A DNA stretch of 47,707 nt from positions 1 through 47,707 of the forward strand of contig CAJQQG010000066.1 of NCBI GenBank assembly GCA_905480425.1, read 5' to 3'. The notes beneath the pieces were generated by a model. That model saw only the letters and a list, made by a program, of their open reading frames with translations, had not been told where the DNA came from and ran no database searches. The translations under genes were made by a program, and so were the position numbers. Shown piece by piece: positions 8,428 to 18,059 of the stretch; position 1 is the stretch's first letter, and each line of letters begins with the position of its first letter. This stretch comes from an uncultured Flavobacteriaceae bacterium (GTDB taxonomy: Bacteria; Bacteroidota; Bacteroidia; Flavobacteriales; Flavobacteriaceae).

Positions 8428-9727
8428 TATCTAAAAATTCTTTTAATCGTTCTCCAAATCGATCTAAGATTGACTTTCGTGCAACATTAATATCTTTTGT
8501 AGGAGTATCTCCTTCCTGTGTTTCTTCATTAATACTTTCATTAGGAGAACTTACATCAGAAGGATTGCTATGTTCTAATGCATTCATCAAAAGTCCTACT
8601 GCAGTTGCAAAAAGTGGGCTTGAAACACTCTCCTGAGTATCACCTGCTAAATGCTCACTTGGATATCCAACCCTGGTATCCATTCCAGTAATATATTCCA
8701 CTAATTGCTTCAGGTGTTTTAATTGACTTCCACCTCCAGTAAGAACAATTCCAGCAATTAATTTCTTTTTTTGTTCGTTATGGCCATAATTTTTAATCTC
8801 TAAAAATACTTGCTCAACAATCTCAACCACACGAGCATTAATGATCTTAGAAAGAGTTTTAAGTGAAATTTCTTTTGGATCTCTTCCTTGCAGTCCAGGA
8901 ATAGACACAATTTCTGTATCTCTATTTTCACCCGGCCATGCAGAGCCAAATTTTATTTTTAAGAGTTCCGCTTGTTTTTCTATGATGGAACAACCCTCTT
9001 TTATGTCTTCAGTAATAACGTTACCTCCAAAAGGAATTACTGCTGTATGCCGAATAATTCCATCTTTAAAAATAGCTAAGTCAGTTGTACCTCCTCCAAT
9101 ATCAATCAACGCAACACCAGCTTCTTTTTCTTCAAAGCTCAAAACCGCTTCTGACGATGCTAAGGGCTCTAAAGTTATATTTTTCATATTTAGTCCTGCG
9201 CTTTTTATGCATCGTCCAATATTTTTTATAGAAGATACTTGTCCAACGACTACATGAAAATTAGCTTCCAATCTACCTCCGTGCATTCCAATTGGCTCTT
9301 TAATTTCTCCTTGCCCATCTACTTTATACTCTTGTGGTAGAACATGAATAATTTCCTCCCCTGGAAGCATCACCAGCTTATAAACTTGTTGAATTAATTG
9401 TTGAATATCCTCTTCGTTAATAACTTCTTCAGGATTTTCTCGAGTAATATAATCGCTGTGTTGAATACTTCTAATATGCTGCCCAGCAATACCCACAACT
9501 ACATCATTGATTTCTTGTTTTGAATTAATTATAGCATCCTCAACTGCTTGCTGAATGGATTGAATAGTTTGTGTAATATTATTTACAACACCCCTGTGCA
9601 CACCAAGACTTTTGGATTTCCCCATCCCTAAAATTTCAACTTTATTGAATTCATTTTTTTTTCCCACCAAAGCGACTATTTTGGTAGTACCAATATCGAG
9701 TCCAACTGAAATATTTGTTTGTTTCAT
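8420..9727 (-). CDS. ftsA: Cell division protein FtsA
   Basis: 435 residues of the actin/Hsp70 ATPase fold. The phosphate-1 loop is GLDIGTTKIVALVG near residue 9, and the second phosphate loop is ALIDIGGGTTDLAIF. The 1C (SHS2) domain lies between them. FtsA tethers FtsZ to the membrane and recruits later division proteins. The family normally ends in an amphipathic membrane-targeting helix; here the last residues, RKSILDRFGERLKEFLDNA, fit one, with alternating Leu/Phe and Arg/Lys. An acidic and Pro-rich linker precedes it. It lies between ftsQ (4 bases upstream) and ftsZ (8-base overlap). Confidence 0.97.
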   Translation of the reverse strand: MKQTNISVGLDIGTTKIVALVGKKNEFNKVEILGMGKSKSLGVHRGVVNNITQTIQSIQQAVEDAIINSKQEINDVVVGIAGQHIRSIQHSDYITRENPEEVINEEDIQQLIQQVYKLVMLPGEEIIHVLPQEYKVDGQGEIKEPIGMHGGRLEANFHVVVGQVSSIKNIGRCIKSAGLNMKNITLEPLASSEAVLSFEEKEAGVALIDIGGGTTDLAIFKDGIIRHTAVIPFGGNVITEDIKEGCSIIEKQAELLKIKFGSAWPGENRDTEIVSIPGLQGRDPKEISLKTLSKIINARVVEIVEQVFLEIKNYGHNEQKKKLIAGIVLTGGGSQLKHLKQLVEYITGMDTRVGYPSEHLAGDTQESVSSPLFATAVGLLMNALEHSNPSDVSSPNESINEETQEGDTPTKDINVARKSILDRFGERLKEFLDNA

Positions 9728-9731
9728 GATT

Positions 9732-10445
9732 TTATAATGTTGTTGCCACTACTTGATTTGTGTAGGTTAAATTTATTTTCTTATAATTTATTAAACTGTC
9801 TTGTATATTCTGAAAAGCACAAAAAACTTTAAGCTTTTCTATTTTTTCATTTAAAGCATTTTCATTTCCCAAAACAATTTCAAAAGGGTAAGATTTTAAT
9901 TTTAAATGATAAGAATCACCTTCTAAATAGAGTGTCTTGAGTTCAGATTTAATAAATGTATCTGTTTTTAAACGTTCAATTATAATTGCGGCATTTATAA
10001 TTGACGCATCAATAGTATCTGCCTCGAAAACAGGAAGCTGATTGTTTTCAACTTTAACAAATGGAAAAGTAACACCCGATGCATCTGCATAAAAAGAAGG
10101 AATTGAATTGATTTTAAAAGTGGGTATTCTTTCTGTTATTGAAACAGAAAGCTGTCCTTTTGGCAAAACAAATAATTCTGCGTTTTGAATTTCAGGAATT
10201 TGATTCAACTTTTTTTCAAGCATATTCAAATCTAAACTTTCTTTAAGCTGAACAGACTTTCCTGTAAAGTTTTGTGTTAACAATTTATTAACCAAAATAG
10301 TGTCTAAAAAACGTGGAGAATGTGTGAATGAAATCTTAACATTGTCAACAACTCTGACGATGTTTTTTTGGTTTGAAAAATATACGATCTCTGCTAATAA
10401 AAATAGCATCAATACTAAAAAAATAATATTTTTTTTAAATCTCAT
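9732..10445 (-). CDS. ftsQ: Cell division protein FtsQ
   Basis: 237 residues with a short cytosolic start (MRFKKN), one membrane helix at about residues 7-24 and a periplasmic remainder. The segment after the helix, with the pattern LNMLEKKLNQIPEIQNAEL then SVSITERIPTFKI, is a POTRA-type fold typical of FtsQ/DivIB. FtsQ bridges early and late division proteins through FtsL/FtsB. Sequence identity across phyla is low, so assignment rests on topology, the POTRA pattern and position between murC and ftsA. The ATG overlaps the murC stop by 4 bases (ATGA). Confidence 0.88.
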   Translation of the reverse strand: MRFKKNIIFLVLMLFLLAEIVYFSNQKNIVRVVDNVKISFTHSPRFLDTILVNKLLTQNFTGKSVQLKESLDLNMLEKKLNQIPEIQNAELFVLPKGQLSVSITERIPTFKINSIPSFYADASGVTFPFVKVENNQLPVFEADTIDASIINAAIIIERLKTDTFIKSELKTLYLEGDSYHLKLKSYPFEIVLGNENALNEKIEKLKVFCAFQNIQDSLINYKKINLTYTNQVVATTL

Positions 10446-11779
10446 GACGCTGTAAAATGATTTTTTAACTTCTCAACCTCTAGTCCAATATCCCCGGCTC
10501 CTAAAAATGCAAATAGTCTTGCATTGCTTCTATCAATTGACTCTTTAATTGCTGATTTTACAATTAATTTTTTATTAAGGTGATTTAATTGATCTAATAA
10601 TACTTGAGCAGAAATTCCGGAAATAGGTAATTCTCTAGCTGGATAAATATCCAGTAAAAGAACCTCATCGAATTCACTCAGAACTAATGCAAATTCGTTC
10701 ATAAAATCTTGAGTTCTTGAAAATAAATGTGGTTGGAAAATAACACAATTTTTACGTTCAGGATAAAATTCTTTTAATGTTTTTAGTACATTTTGAATCT
10801 CTGTAGGGTGATGTGCATAATCATCAACAATAATCGCATCACCATACTTCATTATATCCATTCTTCGCTGAACTCCCGGAAAAGTTGTTAATGCTTTTAT
10901 TGAGTTTTCGGTAAAAACACCTATTTGATCAGCCATAGCAATTGCACAAAGTGCATTTGAGATATTATGTAAACCTAATTGATTTAAATACACATTTTCA
11001 TAGGTTCTTAATGGAGTTATTATATTAAAATTATAACCCAATTTATTTTTAATAATATTTTCAACCCGATAATCTGCTGGAACATCAATACCATAGGTAA
11101 TTCCATTTACTGGAAGACCATATGCAACAACTAAAGCGTGACTAACCTGTGAAGAAAACTTTATAAATGCTTCTGAAAACGAAGAGTTTGTTTCATATAT
11201 ATCTAAGTGATCTGCATCCATGGAGGTTATACAAGCAATAGCAGGATGAAGTTGTAAAAAAGAACGGTCATACTCATCAGCCTCAACTATCATGAAGTTA
11301 CTCCCTTCCACAATTAAATTTGATTTTTGGTTTTTAAAAAAACCACCCATTATTGAAGTAAATTCCTGACTAGTTTCAGAAAATATGTGTGTCAAAAATG
11401 CGGAAGTTGTCGTTTTTCCATGGGTTCCTGAAATGGCTAAAGTTTTGATTTTGGAGGTTAATTCTGCTAAAAAAACAGCTCTTTTTCTAACATTATTTCC
11501 TTGAGCAAAAAAATATTTCAACTGCGGATGATCTCTAGAAATTGCAGCAGTATAAACAACCTCAGTATTCTTATTACGTACCTCACTGGGGAGTGCATCG
11601 GCCGAAAGATGGTATGTTACTTGAGCACCCTCTGAAATTAAATCATTAATTATCTGAGATGGCGTTACATCGTATCCGAAAACACGATGGCCGTTTATTA
11701 AACAAAGTCGAGCTAGAGCCGACATTCCCATCCCTCCAATACCTATGAAATAATAGCTATGTAAATTCTTATTATTCAT
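10442..11779 (-). CDS. murC: UDP-N-acetylmuramate--L-alanine ligase
   Basis: 445 residues. It begins with the Rossmann GIGGMGMSALA motif near residue 13, has the ATP-binding GTHGKTT at 118-124, a conserved EADEYD stretch and, in the C-terminal domain, DDYAHHPTEI. It joins L-Ala to UDP-MurNAc with ATP, the first peptide-bond step of peptidoglycan precursor synthesis in the cytoplasm. Length is near the family norm (about 450-490). ATGA overlaps link it to murG upstream and ftsQ downstream. Confidence 0.96.
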   Translation of the reverse strand: MNNKNLHSYYFIGIGGMGMSALARLCLINGHRVFGYDVTPSQIINDLISEGAQVTYHLSADALPSEVRNKNTEVVYTAAISRDHPQLKYFFAQGNNVRKRAVFLAELTSKIKTLAISGTHGKTTTSAFLTHIFSETSQEFTSIMGGFFKNQKSNLIVEGSNFMIVEADEYDRSFLQLHPAIACITSMDADHLDIYETNSSFSEAFIKFSSQVSHALVVAYGLPVNGITYGIDVPADYRVENIIKNKLGYNFNIITPLRTYENVYLNQLGLHNISNALCAIAMADQIGVFTENSIKALTTFPGVQRRMDIMKYGDAIIVDDYAHHPTEIQNVLKTLKEFYPERKNCVIFQPHLFSRTQDFMNEFALVLSEFDEVLLLDIYPARELPISGISAQVLLDQLNHLNKKLIVKSAIKESIDRSNARLFAFLGAGDIGLEVEKLKNHFTAS

Positions 11780-12861
11780 ATTAATTCCATTATTTCTTTA
11801 ACAATTTCATTGGTAGAATAAGGTTTTGAAAGAGCCTTCAAATTTTGTCCCATTTCTTTTTGAAGACTTTTATCTGTCGCTAGTTTTTTAAAGGTTCTTT
11901 TAAAAAACTTCGGTACATCAAATTCCTCAACTAAAAACGCAGCTTTTTTATCAACTAATATCCGCGCATTGTGAAATTGATGATTTGCGGTTACGTTGGG
12001 AGAAGGAATCAATATTAATGGCTTTCCAACACAGCTTAGTTCAGATAAACTTCCGGCTCCAGCTCTTGAAATAATAATATCTGCTGCAGCATATAATTTT
12101 TCCATTTCATACACAAAAGATTTTATAACCACTTCTGGACAACTGAGCGTTTTATATTTATTAAAATAAAGTTCCCCACACTGCCATAAAATTTGAAAAT
12201 CATGAGTTTTAAAAAAAAATAATTCCTTTGCTACTAGTTCATTAATCCTCTTTGCTCCCAAGCTTCCACCTATGACAACAAGTGTTGGCTTCTGAGGGTC
12301 TAGTCCGAAAAAACTTTTTGCAGCACCAGTTGTTATTGCTGAGCTCAACATATTAAAACGGATTGGATTACCGGTTAACCTTAATTTATAAAGAGGAAAA
12401 TAGTGTTCCATTTTTTCATAAGCAACACATACCCTATTTGCTTTTTTACCTAATATGCGATTAGCAATTCCAGGAAAAGAATTCTGTTCCTGAATTAAAG
12501 TTGGATAATCAAGCCATTGTGCAACTTGTAAAAGAGGCCAACTAGCGAAACCGCCTGTTCCAATTACTGCATCGGGGTTAAATCTTAATAGAATAAACAA
12601 TGATTGTAAAAGACTTATGAATACTTTAAATGGGAATAATAAATTTTGTAATGATAAGGAACGTTGAAATCCACTAATCCACAGCCCTTTTATTTTAAAA
12701 TCTGCTTTAGGAACTAATTTCATTTCCATTTTATCAATAGCCCCAACAAATAAAATATTTGTATCTGGTTTTATGTTTTTAATACCCTTTGCTATGGCAA
12801 GGGCAGGATAAATATGTCCACCAGTTCCTCCACCCGAAAAAATGAGTTTAAATGCTTTCAC
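11776..12861 (-). CDS. murG: UDP-GlcNAc:lipid I GlcNAc transferase
   Basis: 361 residues of a GT-B glycosyltransferase. The N-terminal loop GGGTGGH is at 10-16, and the second nucleotide-binding loop is IGGSLGAKRIN. The donor-site region includes a SRAGAGSLSEL stretch. It converts lipid I to lipid II on the inner membrane face. The start is GTG at 12861-12859 and overlaps the end of ftsW by 14 bases. It feeds lipid II to the synthase pair FtsW-FtsI in the same operon. Confidence 0.96.
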   Translation of the reverse strand: MKAFKLIFSGGGTGGHIYPALAIAKGIKNIKPDTNILFVGAIDKMEMKLVPKADFKIKGLWISGFQRSLSLQNLLFPFKVFISLLQSLFILLRFNPDAVIGTGGFASWPLLQVAQWLDYPTLIQEQNSFPGIANRILGKKANRVCVAYEKMEHYFPLYKLRLTGNPIRFNMLSSAITTGAAKSFFGLDPQKPTLVVIGGSLGAKRINELVAKELFFFKTHDFQILWQCGELYFNKYKTLSCPEVVIKSFVYEMEKLYAAADIIISRAGAGSLSELSCVGKPLILIPSPNVTANHQFHNARILVDKKAAFLVEEFDVPKFFKRTFKKLATDKSLQKEMGQNLKALSKPYSTNEIVKEIMELI

Positions 12862-14044
12862 TGAGAATACTTATTGGGTTAGTGTTTTTTAAAGTTTCAG
12901 AATCTATATCCACTTGTAATTGTTCATTTTTTGAGCTAACACTTAAAATAATTCCCATAGCAACACAAGTAATCCATGCAGAAGTACCACCACTACTTAT
13001 CATAGGCAAATTTTGTCCTGTAACAGGGAGTACTTGAACTGCAACACCAATATTTATGAAAGCTTGAGTTATTAAAGGAAAACCCATACCTATAACTAAT
13101 AATGTTCCAAAAATACTAGATGCATTATATGAAATAATAACAATCCTAAATAGTAATAAGAGATAAATAATGATCAACCCTACCCCACCAAAAAGTCCAA
13201 ACTCTTCAACTATAATCGCATAGATAAAATCAGATGAACTTTGAGGCAAAAAATTTTTCATGCGGCTTTTTCCAGCTCCAACTCCAAAAATTTTACCATT
13301 AACTATAGCTGTTTTTGCACGTTCAACTTGATAATTTCCGTCTGAACTTGTTCCATTACTAAAATTTTCTATCCTATTTAACCATGTATCTATACGATTG
13401 GGAAATACTCCAGGAAAAGCTTTAATTGTTAAGAAAAATAGCACTACTCCCGCCAGACCTGTTCCGCAAATTGTAAAAAGATATTTTAGAGGATAACCAG
13501 AAATAAAAGAGACAATCAATACCATCAAAAATAGTAAAGCTGCTGTAGAAAGATTGGAAGGGAAAATTAATAATACTATACTAAATATTGGAAGCCAAAA
13601 TTTAAGTAGAGACCATTTAAAGGTTACTTCATCTTTTTTATACTTTGAAAAATAATATGAAGTATAAATCATAGTTATTAAGGAAGCTAAAGTAGACGTC
13701 TGAAAGCTCAATCCTATAATAGGAAGTCGAATCCATCTACTTGCATTTGCCCCTTCTATTAAAGTTCCTTGACTAGAAGTATAAATTAATAAAATGATTA
13801 CCACAGGAAGCATTAAAATTGAAATTCCTTTAAAATAAGTATAATGGATTCTATGTACTGAATACATCAAAAAAAAGCCAATAATTAATATTATAAAATG
13901 TTTGATTAAATAGCCCCAAGGGGTCCCTTTGCCAACTACATGGGCAAGATTTGAACTTGCACTAAATACAGGTAAGAATGAAAAAATAGCTAAAAATGCC
14001 AAAATTCCCCATAATACTTTATCGCCTTTTAGTGAGTGAAACAT
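12848..14044 (-). CDS. ftsW: Septal peptidoglycan polymerase FtsW (SEDS family)
   Basis: 398 residues with roughly ten hydrophobic segments. Family marks are a large extracytoplasmic loop with a YQVERAKTAIVNGKIFGVGAG stretch and, near the C-terminus, MISSGGTSAW. SEDS proteins polymerise lipid II into glycan strands together with a class B PBP, here FtsI. FtsW rather than RodA is chosen because of its place between murD and murG in the dcw cluster. ATG start, 3 bases after the murD stop. Confidence 0.94.
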   Translation of the reverse strand: MFHSLKGDKVLWGILAFLAIFSFLPVFSASSNLAHVVGKGTPWGYLIKHFIILIIGFFLMYSVHRIHYTYFKGISILMLPVVIILLIYTSSQGTLIEGANASRWIRLPIIGLSFQTSTLASLITMIYTSYYFSKYKKDEVTFKWSLLKFWLPIFSIVLLIFPSNLSTAALLFLMVLIVSFISGYPLKYLFTICGTGLAGVVLFFLTIKAFPGVFPNRIDTWLNRIENFSNGTSSDGNYQVERAKTAIVNGKIFGVGAGKSRMKNFLPQSSSDFIYAIIVEEFGLFGGVGLIIIYLLLLFRIVIISYNASSIFGTLLVIGMGFPLITQAFINIGVAVQVLPVTGQNLPMISSGGTSAWITCVAMGIILSVSSKNEQLQVDIDSETLKNTNPISILSESI

Positions 14045-14047
14045 AAT

Positions 14048-15385
14048 TTATAAATTTCTAACAGCCTTTTTAAATTGATTACCACGATCTTCATAATCTT
14101 CATACAAATCAAAACTAGCACATGCTGGAGATAATAGAACAGTATCTTTTGGAGCTGCTATTTTGTGTGCAATTTTCACAGCTTCGTTCATAGATAATGT
14201 TTCCATAAAAACATCAGTAGTTCCATCAAAGGTTTCTTTAAGTTTTTCATTATCAACCCCAATACAAATAATTGCCTTTGATTTTAATCTAATCATTGGA
14301 AGTAAAGCTTCATATTCATTTCCTTTGTCAATGCCTCCTACAATCCAAATCAAGGGAGTATCTATACTATCCAGAGCAAAAAAGGTAGCATTAACGTTTG
14401 TTGCTTTAGAATCGTTCACATAACTAACCCTTTGAATTGTTAATACTTTCTCCATTCGATGTGGTGCCCCTTTAAAATGAGCAAGACTTTCTCTAATACT
14501 TTCTTTGCTAATATCTAGTAAACTACCGATTGTGGCCGCTGCCATGGCATTTAAAAGATTGTGTCTTCCCGATAATGGAAATTGTGCCGATTGAATCATT
14601 GTTTTTTTATTTTGTTGTTTAATTATAATTTGATCATTTTTGTGAGTAGTTCCTTCGGTTATGTTGCCAAATCCAAAAGAAATTTTTTTAGCTACTATTT
14701 GGTGATTTTGAATTGCCTCTTTCAGAATTGGATCATCTGTATTAAAAAGAAAAAAATCGCTAGAAGTTTGGTTTTTAGTAATTCGTAGCTTGGCGTCTCT
14801 ATATTTATTTAAACTATAATTATATCGATCTAAATGATCTGGTGTAATATTTGTTATTAAAGTAATATGAGGTGCAAAATCTTTAATATTATCCAATTGA
14901 AAGCTGCTGATTTCCAAAACATAATAATCGAAATCAGATTGAGCAACTTGCAAAGCAAAACTTTTTCCTATGTTACCAGCAACACCAACATTTAGACCAG
15001 CTTTTTTAAGAATCTCATATGTCAATAAAGTTGTGGTTGTTTTGCCATTAGTTCCTGTAATACCAATTAAAGTTGCAGAAGTAAATTGAGAAGCAAATTC
15101 AATTTCTGAGATAATGGTACTACCACTTTTTATTAATGTTTGGATTACTTGACTTCCTTGTGGAATTCCTGGGCTTTTCACCACCAAACGTGTACCTTTC
15201 ATTTTTTCAATAGAATGGCGTCCACCTTCCCAATTTATAGATTCATTCTTCAACAAAAATTGTAAATCTTTATTGATTTCATTACAGTCTGAGAGAAAAA
15301 CATCAAAACCTTGTTTTTTAGCAAGTATTGCTGCTCCTACTCCACTTTCACCAGAACCTAAAACAATCAACTTTTCCTGGTTCAT
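14048..15385 (-). CDS. murD: UDP-N-acetylmuramoyl-L-alanine--D-glutamate ligase
   Basis: 445 residues. The N-terminal Rossmann part (LGSGESGVGAAILA) binds the UDP group, GTNGKTTTT starts at 111 and binds ATP, and the C-terminal domain has VNDSKATNVNAT and SPACASFD, hallmarks of MurD. It adds D-Glu to UDP-MurNAc-L-Ala. The start codon shares one base with the mraY stop (TAATG). Confidence 0.96.
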   Translation of the reverse strand: MNQEKLIVLGSGESGVGAAILAKKQGFDVFLSDCNEINKDLQFLLKNESINWEGGRHSIEKMKGTRLVVKSPGIPQGSQVIQTLIKSGSTIISEIEFASQFTSATLIGITGTNGKTTTTLLTYEILKKAGLNVGVAGNIGKSFALQVAQSDFDYYVLEISSFQLDNIKDFAPHITLITNITPDHLDRYNYSLNKYRDAKLRITKNQTSSDFFLFNTDDPILKEAIQNHQIVAKKISFGFGNITEGTTHKNDQIIIKQQNKKTMIQSAQFPLSGRHNLLNAMAAATIGSLLDISKESIRESLAHFKGAPHRMEKVLTIQRVSYVNDSKATNVNATFFALDSIDTPLIWIVGGIDKGNEYEALLPMIRLKSKAIICIGVDNEKLKETFDGTTDVFMETLSMNEAVKIAHKIAAPKDTVLLSPACASFDLYEDYEDRGNQFKKAVRNL

Positions 15386-16596
15386 TATCTTAATTTAAGA
15401 GTTACAATTGTTAATACCGCCAATACAATTCCTATAATCCAAAAACGAGCTACTATTTTACTTTCATGAAGGCCTTGTTTTTGAAAATGATGATGTAAAG
15501 GAGACATCAAAAATATTCGCTGACCTATTCCAGTTTTACTTCGTGTGTACTTAAAATAACTAACCTGAATAATTACAGAAAGTGTCTCAATAAAAAAAAC
15601 ACCACACAATAAAGGAACCAGCAATTCTTTTCGAACAATTATAGCTATAACTGAAATTACAGCGCCAACGGCAAGACTACCAGTATCGCCCATAAAAACC
15701 TGAGCTGGAAAAGTATTATACCACAAAAACCCTATTAATGCCCCAAGAAAAGCTGCGATAAAAACAGAAATTTCTCCAACATTGGGTATATACATAATAT
15801 TTAAATAAGATGCGAAATTCACATTACCAGAAACCCAAGCAAAAATACCCAGTGCAAAAACTATAATCGCTGAAGTACCTGCTGCTAAACCATCTATCCC
15901 ATCTGTTAAATTAGCACCATTTGAAACGGCCGTAATAATAAAAATTACAATTGGAATAAAAATTAGCCAAGTATAACTTTCTGATTCTAATCCCATCCAA
16001 CCAATTAAAGAATGGTAATCAAATTCATTGTTTTTTAATAAAGGAATTGTAGTTAACGTTGCACTTATATCTTGATTACCTGTTCCATGTTCAATTCCAT
16101 TTGGAAGGGAAACATTTATTCTTACAGTAACACGCTCATTAAAATATAATACACTACCAATAAAAATTCCTAATAAAACCTGCCCTATAACTTTAAACTT
16201 TCCTTTTAAACCAGCTTTATTTTTTTTAAATATTTTAATATAGTCATCTATCCAACCGATGAGACCTGTCCAAACCATTGTTATCACTAATAATAGGATA
16301 TAAATATTATCTAAACGTGCAAGTAGAAAAACAGGAATAAGTGTGCTAAGCAAAATGATAATACCTCCCATAGTAGGAGTTCCTTCTTTTTCTTTTTGTC
16401 CCTCTAAGCCCAAATCACGTATGGATTCACCTATTTGCTGATTTCTTAAAAAGTTTATGATTTTTTCCCCAAAAATCAAAGAAAATCCCATAGATAAAAT
16501 AATGGCTATTGATGCTCGAAATGATATGTATTGAAAGACACTAGCTCCGGGAAACTGATATTTATTTTCTAATAATTCAAAAATATAATAGAGCAT
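15385..16596 (-). CDS. mraY: Phospho-MurNAc-pentapeptide transferase
   Basis: 403 residues, a multi-span membrane enzyme. Catalytic and family motifs are DD at 117-118 in [22 protein letters not shown] in the middle and the HHHFQKQG loop near the C-terminus. MraY transfers phospho-MurNAc-pentapeptide to undecaprenyl phosphate to make lipid I. It carries a loop insertion of about 40 residues after residue 160 that looks extracytoplasmic; similar insertions occur in Bacteroidota MraY as far as I recall. It follows murE after 2 bases, where murF usually stands in other bacteria. Confidence 0.95.
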   Translation of the reverse strand: MLYYIFELLENKYQFPGASVFQYISFRASIAIILSMGFSLIFGEKIINFLRNQQIGESIRDLGLEGQKEKEGTPTMGGIIILLSTLIPVFLLARLDNIYILLLVITMVWTGLIGWIDDYIKIFKKNKAGLKGKFKVIGQVLLGIFIGSVLYFNERVTVRINVSLPNGIEHGTGNQDISATLTTIPLLKNNEFDYHSLIGWMGLESESYTWLIFIPIVIFIITAVSNGANLTDGIDGLAAGTSAIIVFALGIFAWVSGNVNFASYLNIMYIPNVGEISVFIAAFLGALIGFLWYNTFPAQVFMGDTGSLAVGAVISVIAIIVRKELLVPLLCGVFFIETLSVIIQVSYFKYTRSKTGIGQRIFLMSPLHHHFQKQGLHESKIVARFWIIGIVLAVLTIVTLKLR

Positions 16597-16598
16597 AA

Positions 16599-18059
16599 TT
16601 AATCCGTATTTAAAAAAGTTTTTTTAGCTATTTCCAGATCACTAAAATGATTTCGCTTCCCTTTAATTTCCTGATACTTTTCGTGACCTTTACCCGCAAT
16701 AAGGACAATATCTCCTGGCTTTGCCAATTGTCCAGCCATTAAAATTGCCTCTTCACGAAGAGTCACCTTGATTGCTTTTTTATAATGTTCTGGTGGCACC
16801 CCTTTAATCATATCTGAAATAATAATTGCTGGGTCTTCATCTCGGGGATTGTCAGAAGTGAAAATCACTTTATCACTCAGTAGAACTGCTTTTTCTCCCA
16901 TTACAGGTCGTTTATCTTGATCACGATTTCCTCCACATCCAACCACAGTTATTAAATTTTCATTTCGTGTCCTTATCATGTTTATAGTACTTAAAACATT
17001 AAACAATGCGTCAGGTGTGTGGGCATAATCAATTACCACTGTTATCTTGTCAACTGATTGAAAAACGTGAAATCTTCCCTCTACACTCTTCAATTCACTT
17101 ATTCCCCTCAGAATAGATAAGCTAGACAATCCTAATAAATCTGCTGTAGCATAAACTGATAATAAATTTTGAGCATTAAAATTACCAACTAAAGTTGTCC
17201 AAACATCAAAAGACTGGATCTTTAAGAGCATACCTGTAAACTCACATTCTAATGTTTTAACTCTGAAATCAGCATCTTGTTTTGTTGCATATGTATATTT
17301 TTTGGCAACTGAATTCTGAAGCATGTATTTACCATTTTTATCATCTAAATTGATTAAAGCAAAAGCTGTCTTTGGTAAAGAATCAAAAAATATTTTTTTT
17401 ACATCACGGTAAGTTTTGAAATCCCGGTGGTAGTCTAAATGATCATGTGTGAGGTTTGAAAAAATACCCCCAGAAAAAAAAAGGCCTTCAATTCTATTCT
17501 GATTAATTCCATGAGATGATACTTCCATAAAACAATGAGAAACTCCCGCATCCAACATTTTATGTAAATATTTATTTAAGGTAACAGCATCTGGGGTTGT
17601 GTGACAATTTTCAAACTTTTTACGGCCATAAGCTATTTTTACAGTTGACAATAATCCTGTCACAAAACCTTCTTTCGAAAACAATTCATAAAGTAGGGTT
17701 GCAATTGTTGTTTTTCCATTAGTACCCGTCACCCCCACTAAAATCATATTCTGTGAAGGATTGTCATAAAAATTCGCTGCAATTGTACCCAAAGCTTTAG
17801 ATGAGTTTAATACTAAAACATATACGATCCCTTCTATTATAACATCTGGAAATTCTTCGCATACAATTGTTTTTGCACCATTATTTATTGCTTGATAAAT
17901 AAAATCGTGGCCATCGAATAGCTCTCCTTTTTGCGCAACATATAAAGAATCTATTCTAACATCTCTACTATCAAAATAAATACCGCTAACAGCATTAGAA
18001 GTTGTTCCCAAAACACCTTCTACAGAAACCTTATATAATATATCCTGGACTGTTTTCAT
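16599..18059 (-). CDS. murE: UDP-MurNAc-tripeptide ligase, meso-diaminopimelate type
   Basis: 486 residues. ATP loop TGTNGKTT at 111-118, substrate region TTPDAVTL around 154-161, and DNPR at 403-406. DNPR marks meso-diaminopimelate-adding enzymes; Lys-adding forms have a different motif. This predicts mDAP-type peptidoglycan. ATGA overlap with ftsI upstream. Confidence 0.96.
   Translation of the reverse strand: MKTVQDILYKVSVEGVLGTTSNAVSGIYFDSRDVRIDSLYVAQKGELFDGHDFIYQAINNGAKTIVCEEFPDVIIEGIVYVLVLNSSKALGTIAANFYDNPSQNMILVGVTGTNGKTTIATLLYELFSKEGFVTGLLSTVKIAYGRKKFENCHTTPDAVTLNKYLHKMLDAGVSHCFMEVSSHGINQNRIEGLFFSGGIFSNLTHDHLDYHRDFKTYRDVKKIFFDSLPKTAFALINLDDKNGKYMLQNSVAKKYTYATKQDADFRVKTLECEFTGMLLKIQSFDVWTTLVGNFNAQNLLSVYATADLLGLSSLSILRGISELKSVEGRFHVFQSVDKITVVIDYAHTPDALFNVLSTINMIRTRNENLITVVGCGGNRDQDKRPVMGEKAVLLSDKVIFTSDNPRDEDPAIIISDMIKGVPPEHYKKAIKVTLREEAILMAGQLAKPGDIVLIAGKGHEKYQEIKGKRNHFSDLEIAKKTFLNTD

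Noticed and set aside
8841-9257. 138-codon open frame on the plus strand inside ftsA
   Set aside because: Antisense shadow of a well-supported gene; Ser/Pro/Phe-rich composition typical of shadow frames.
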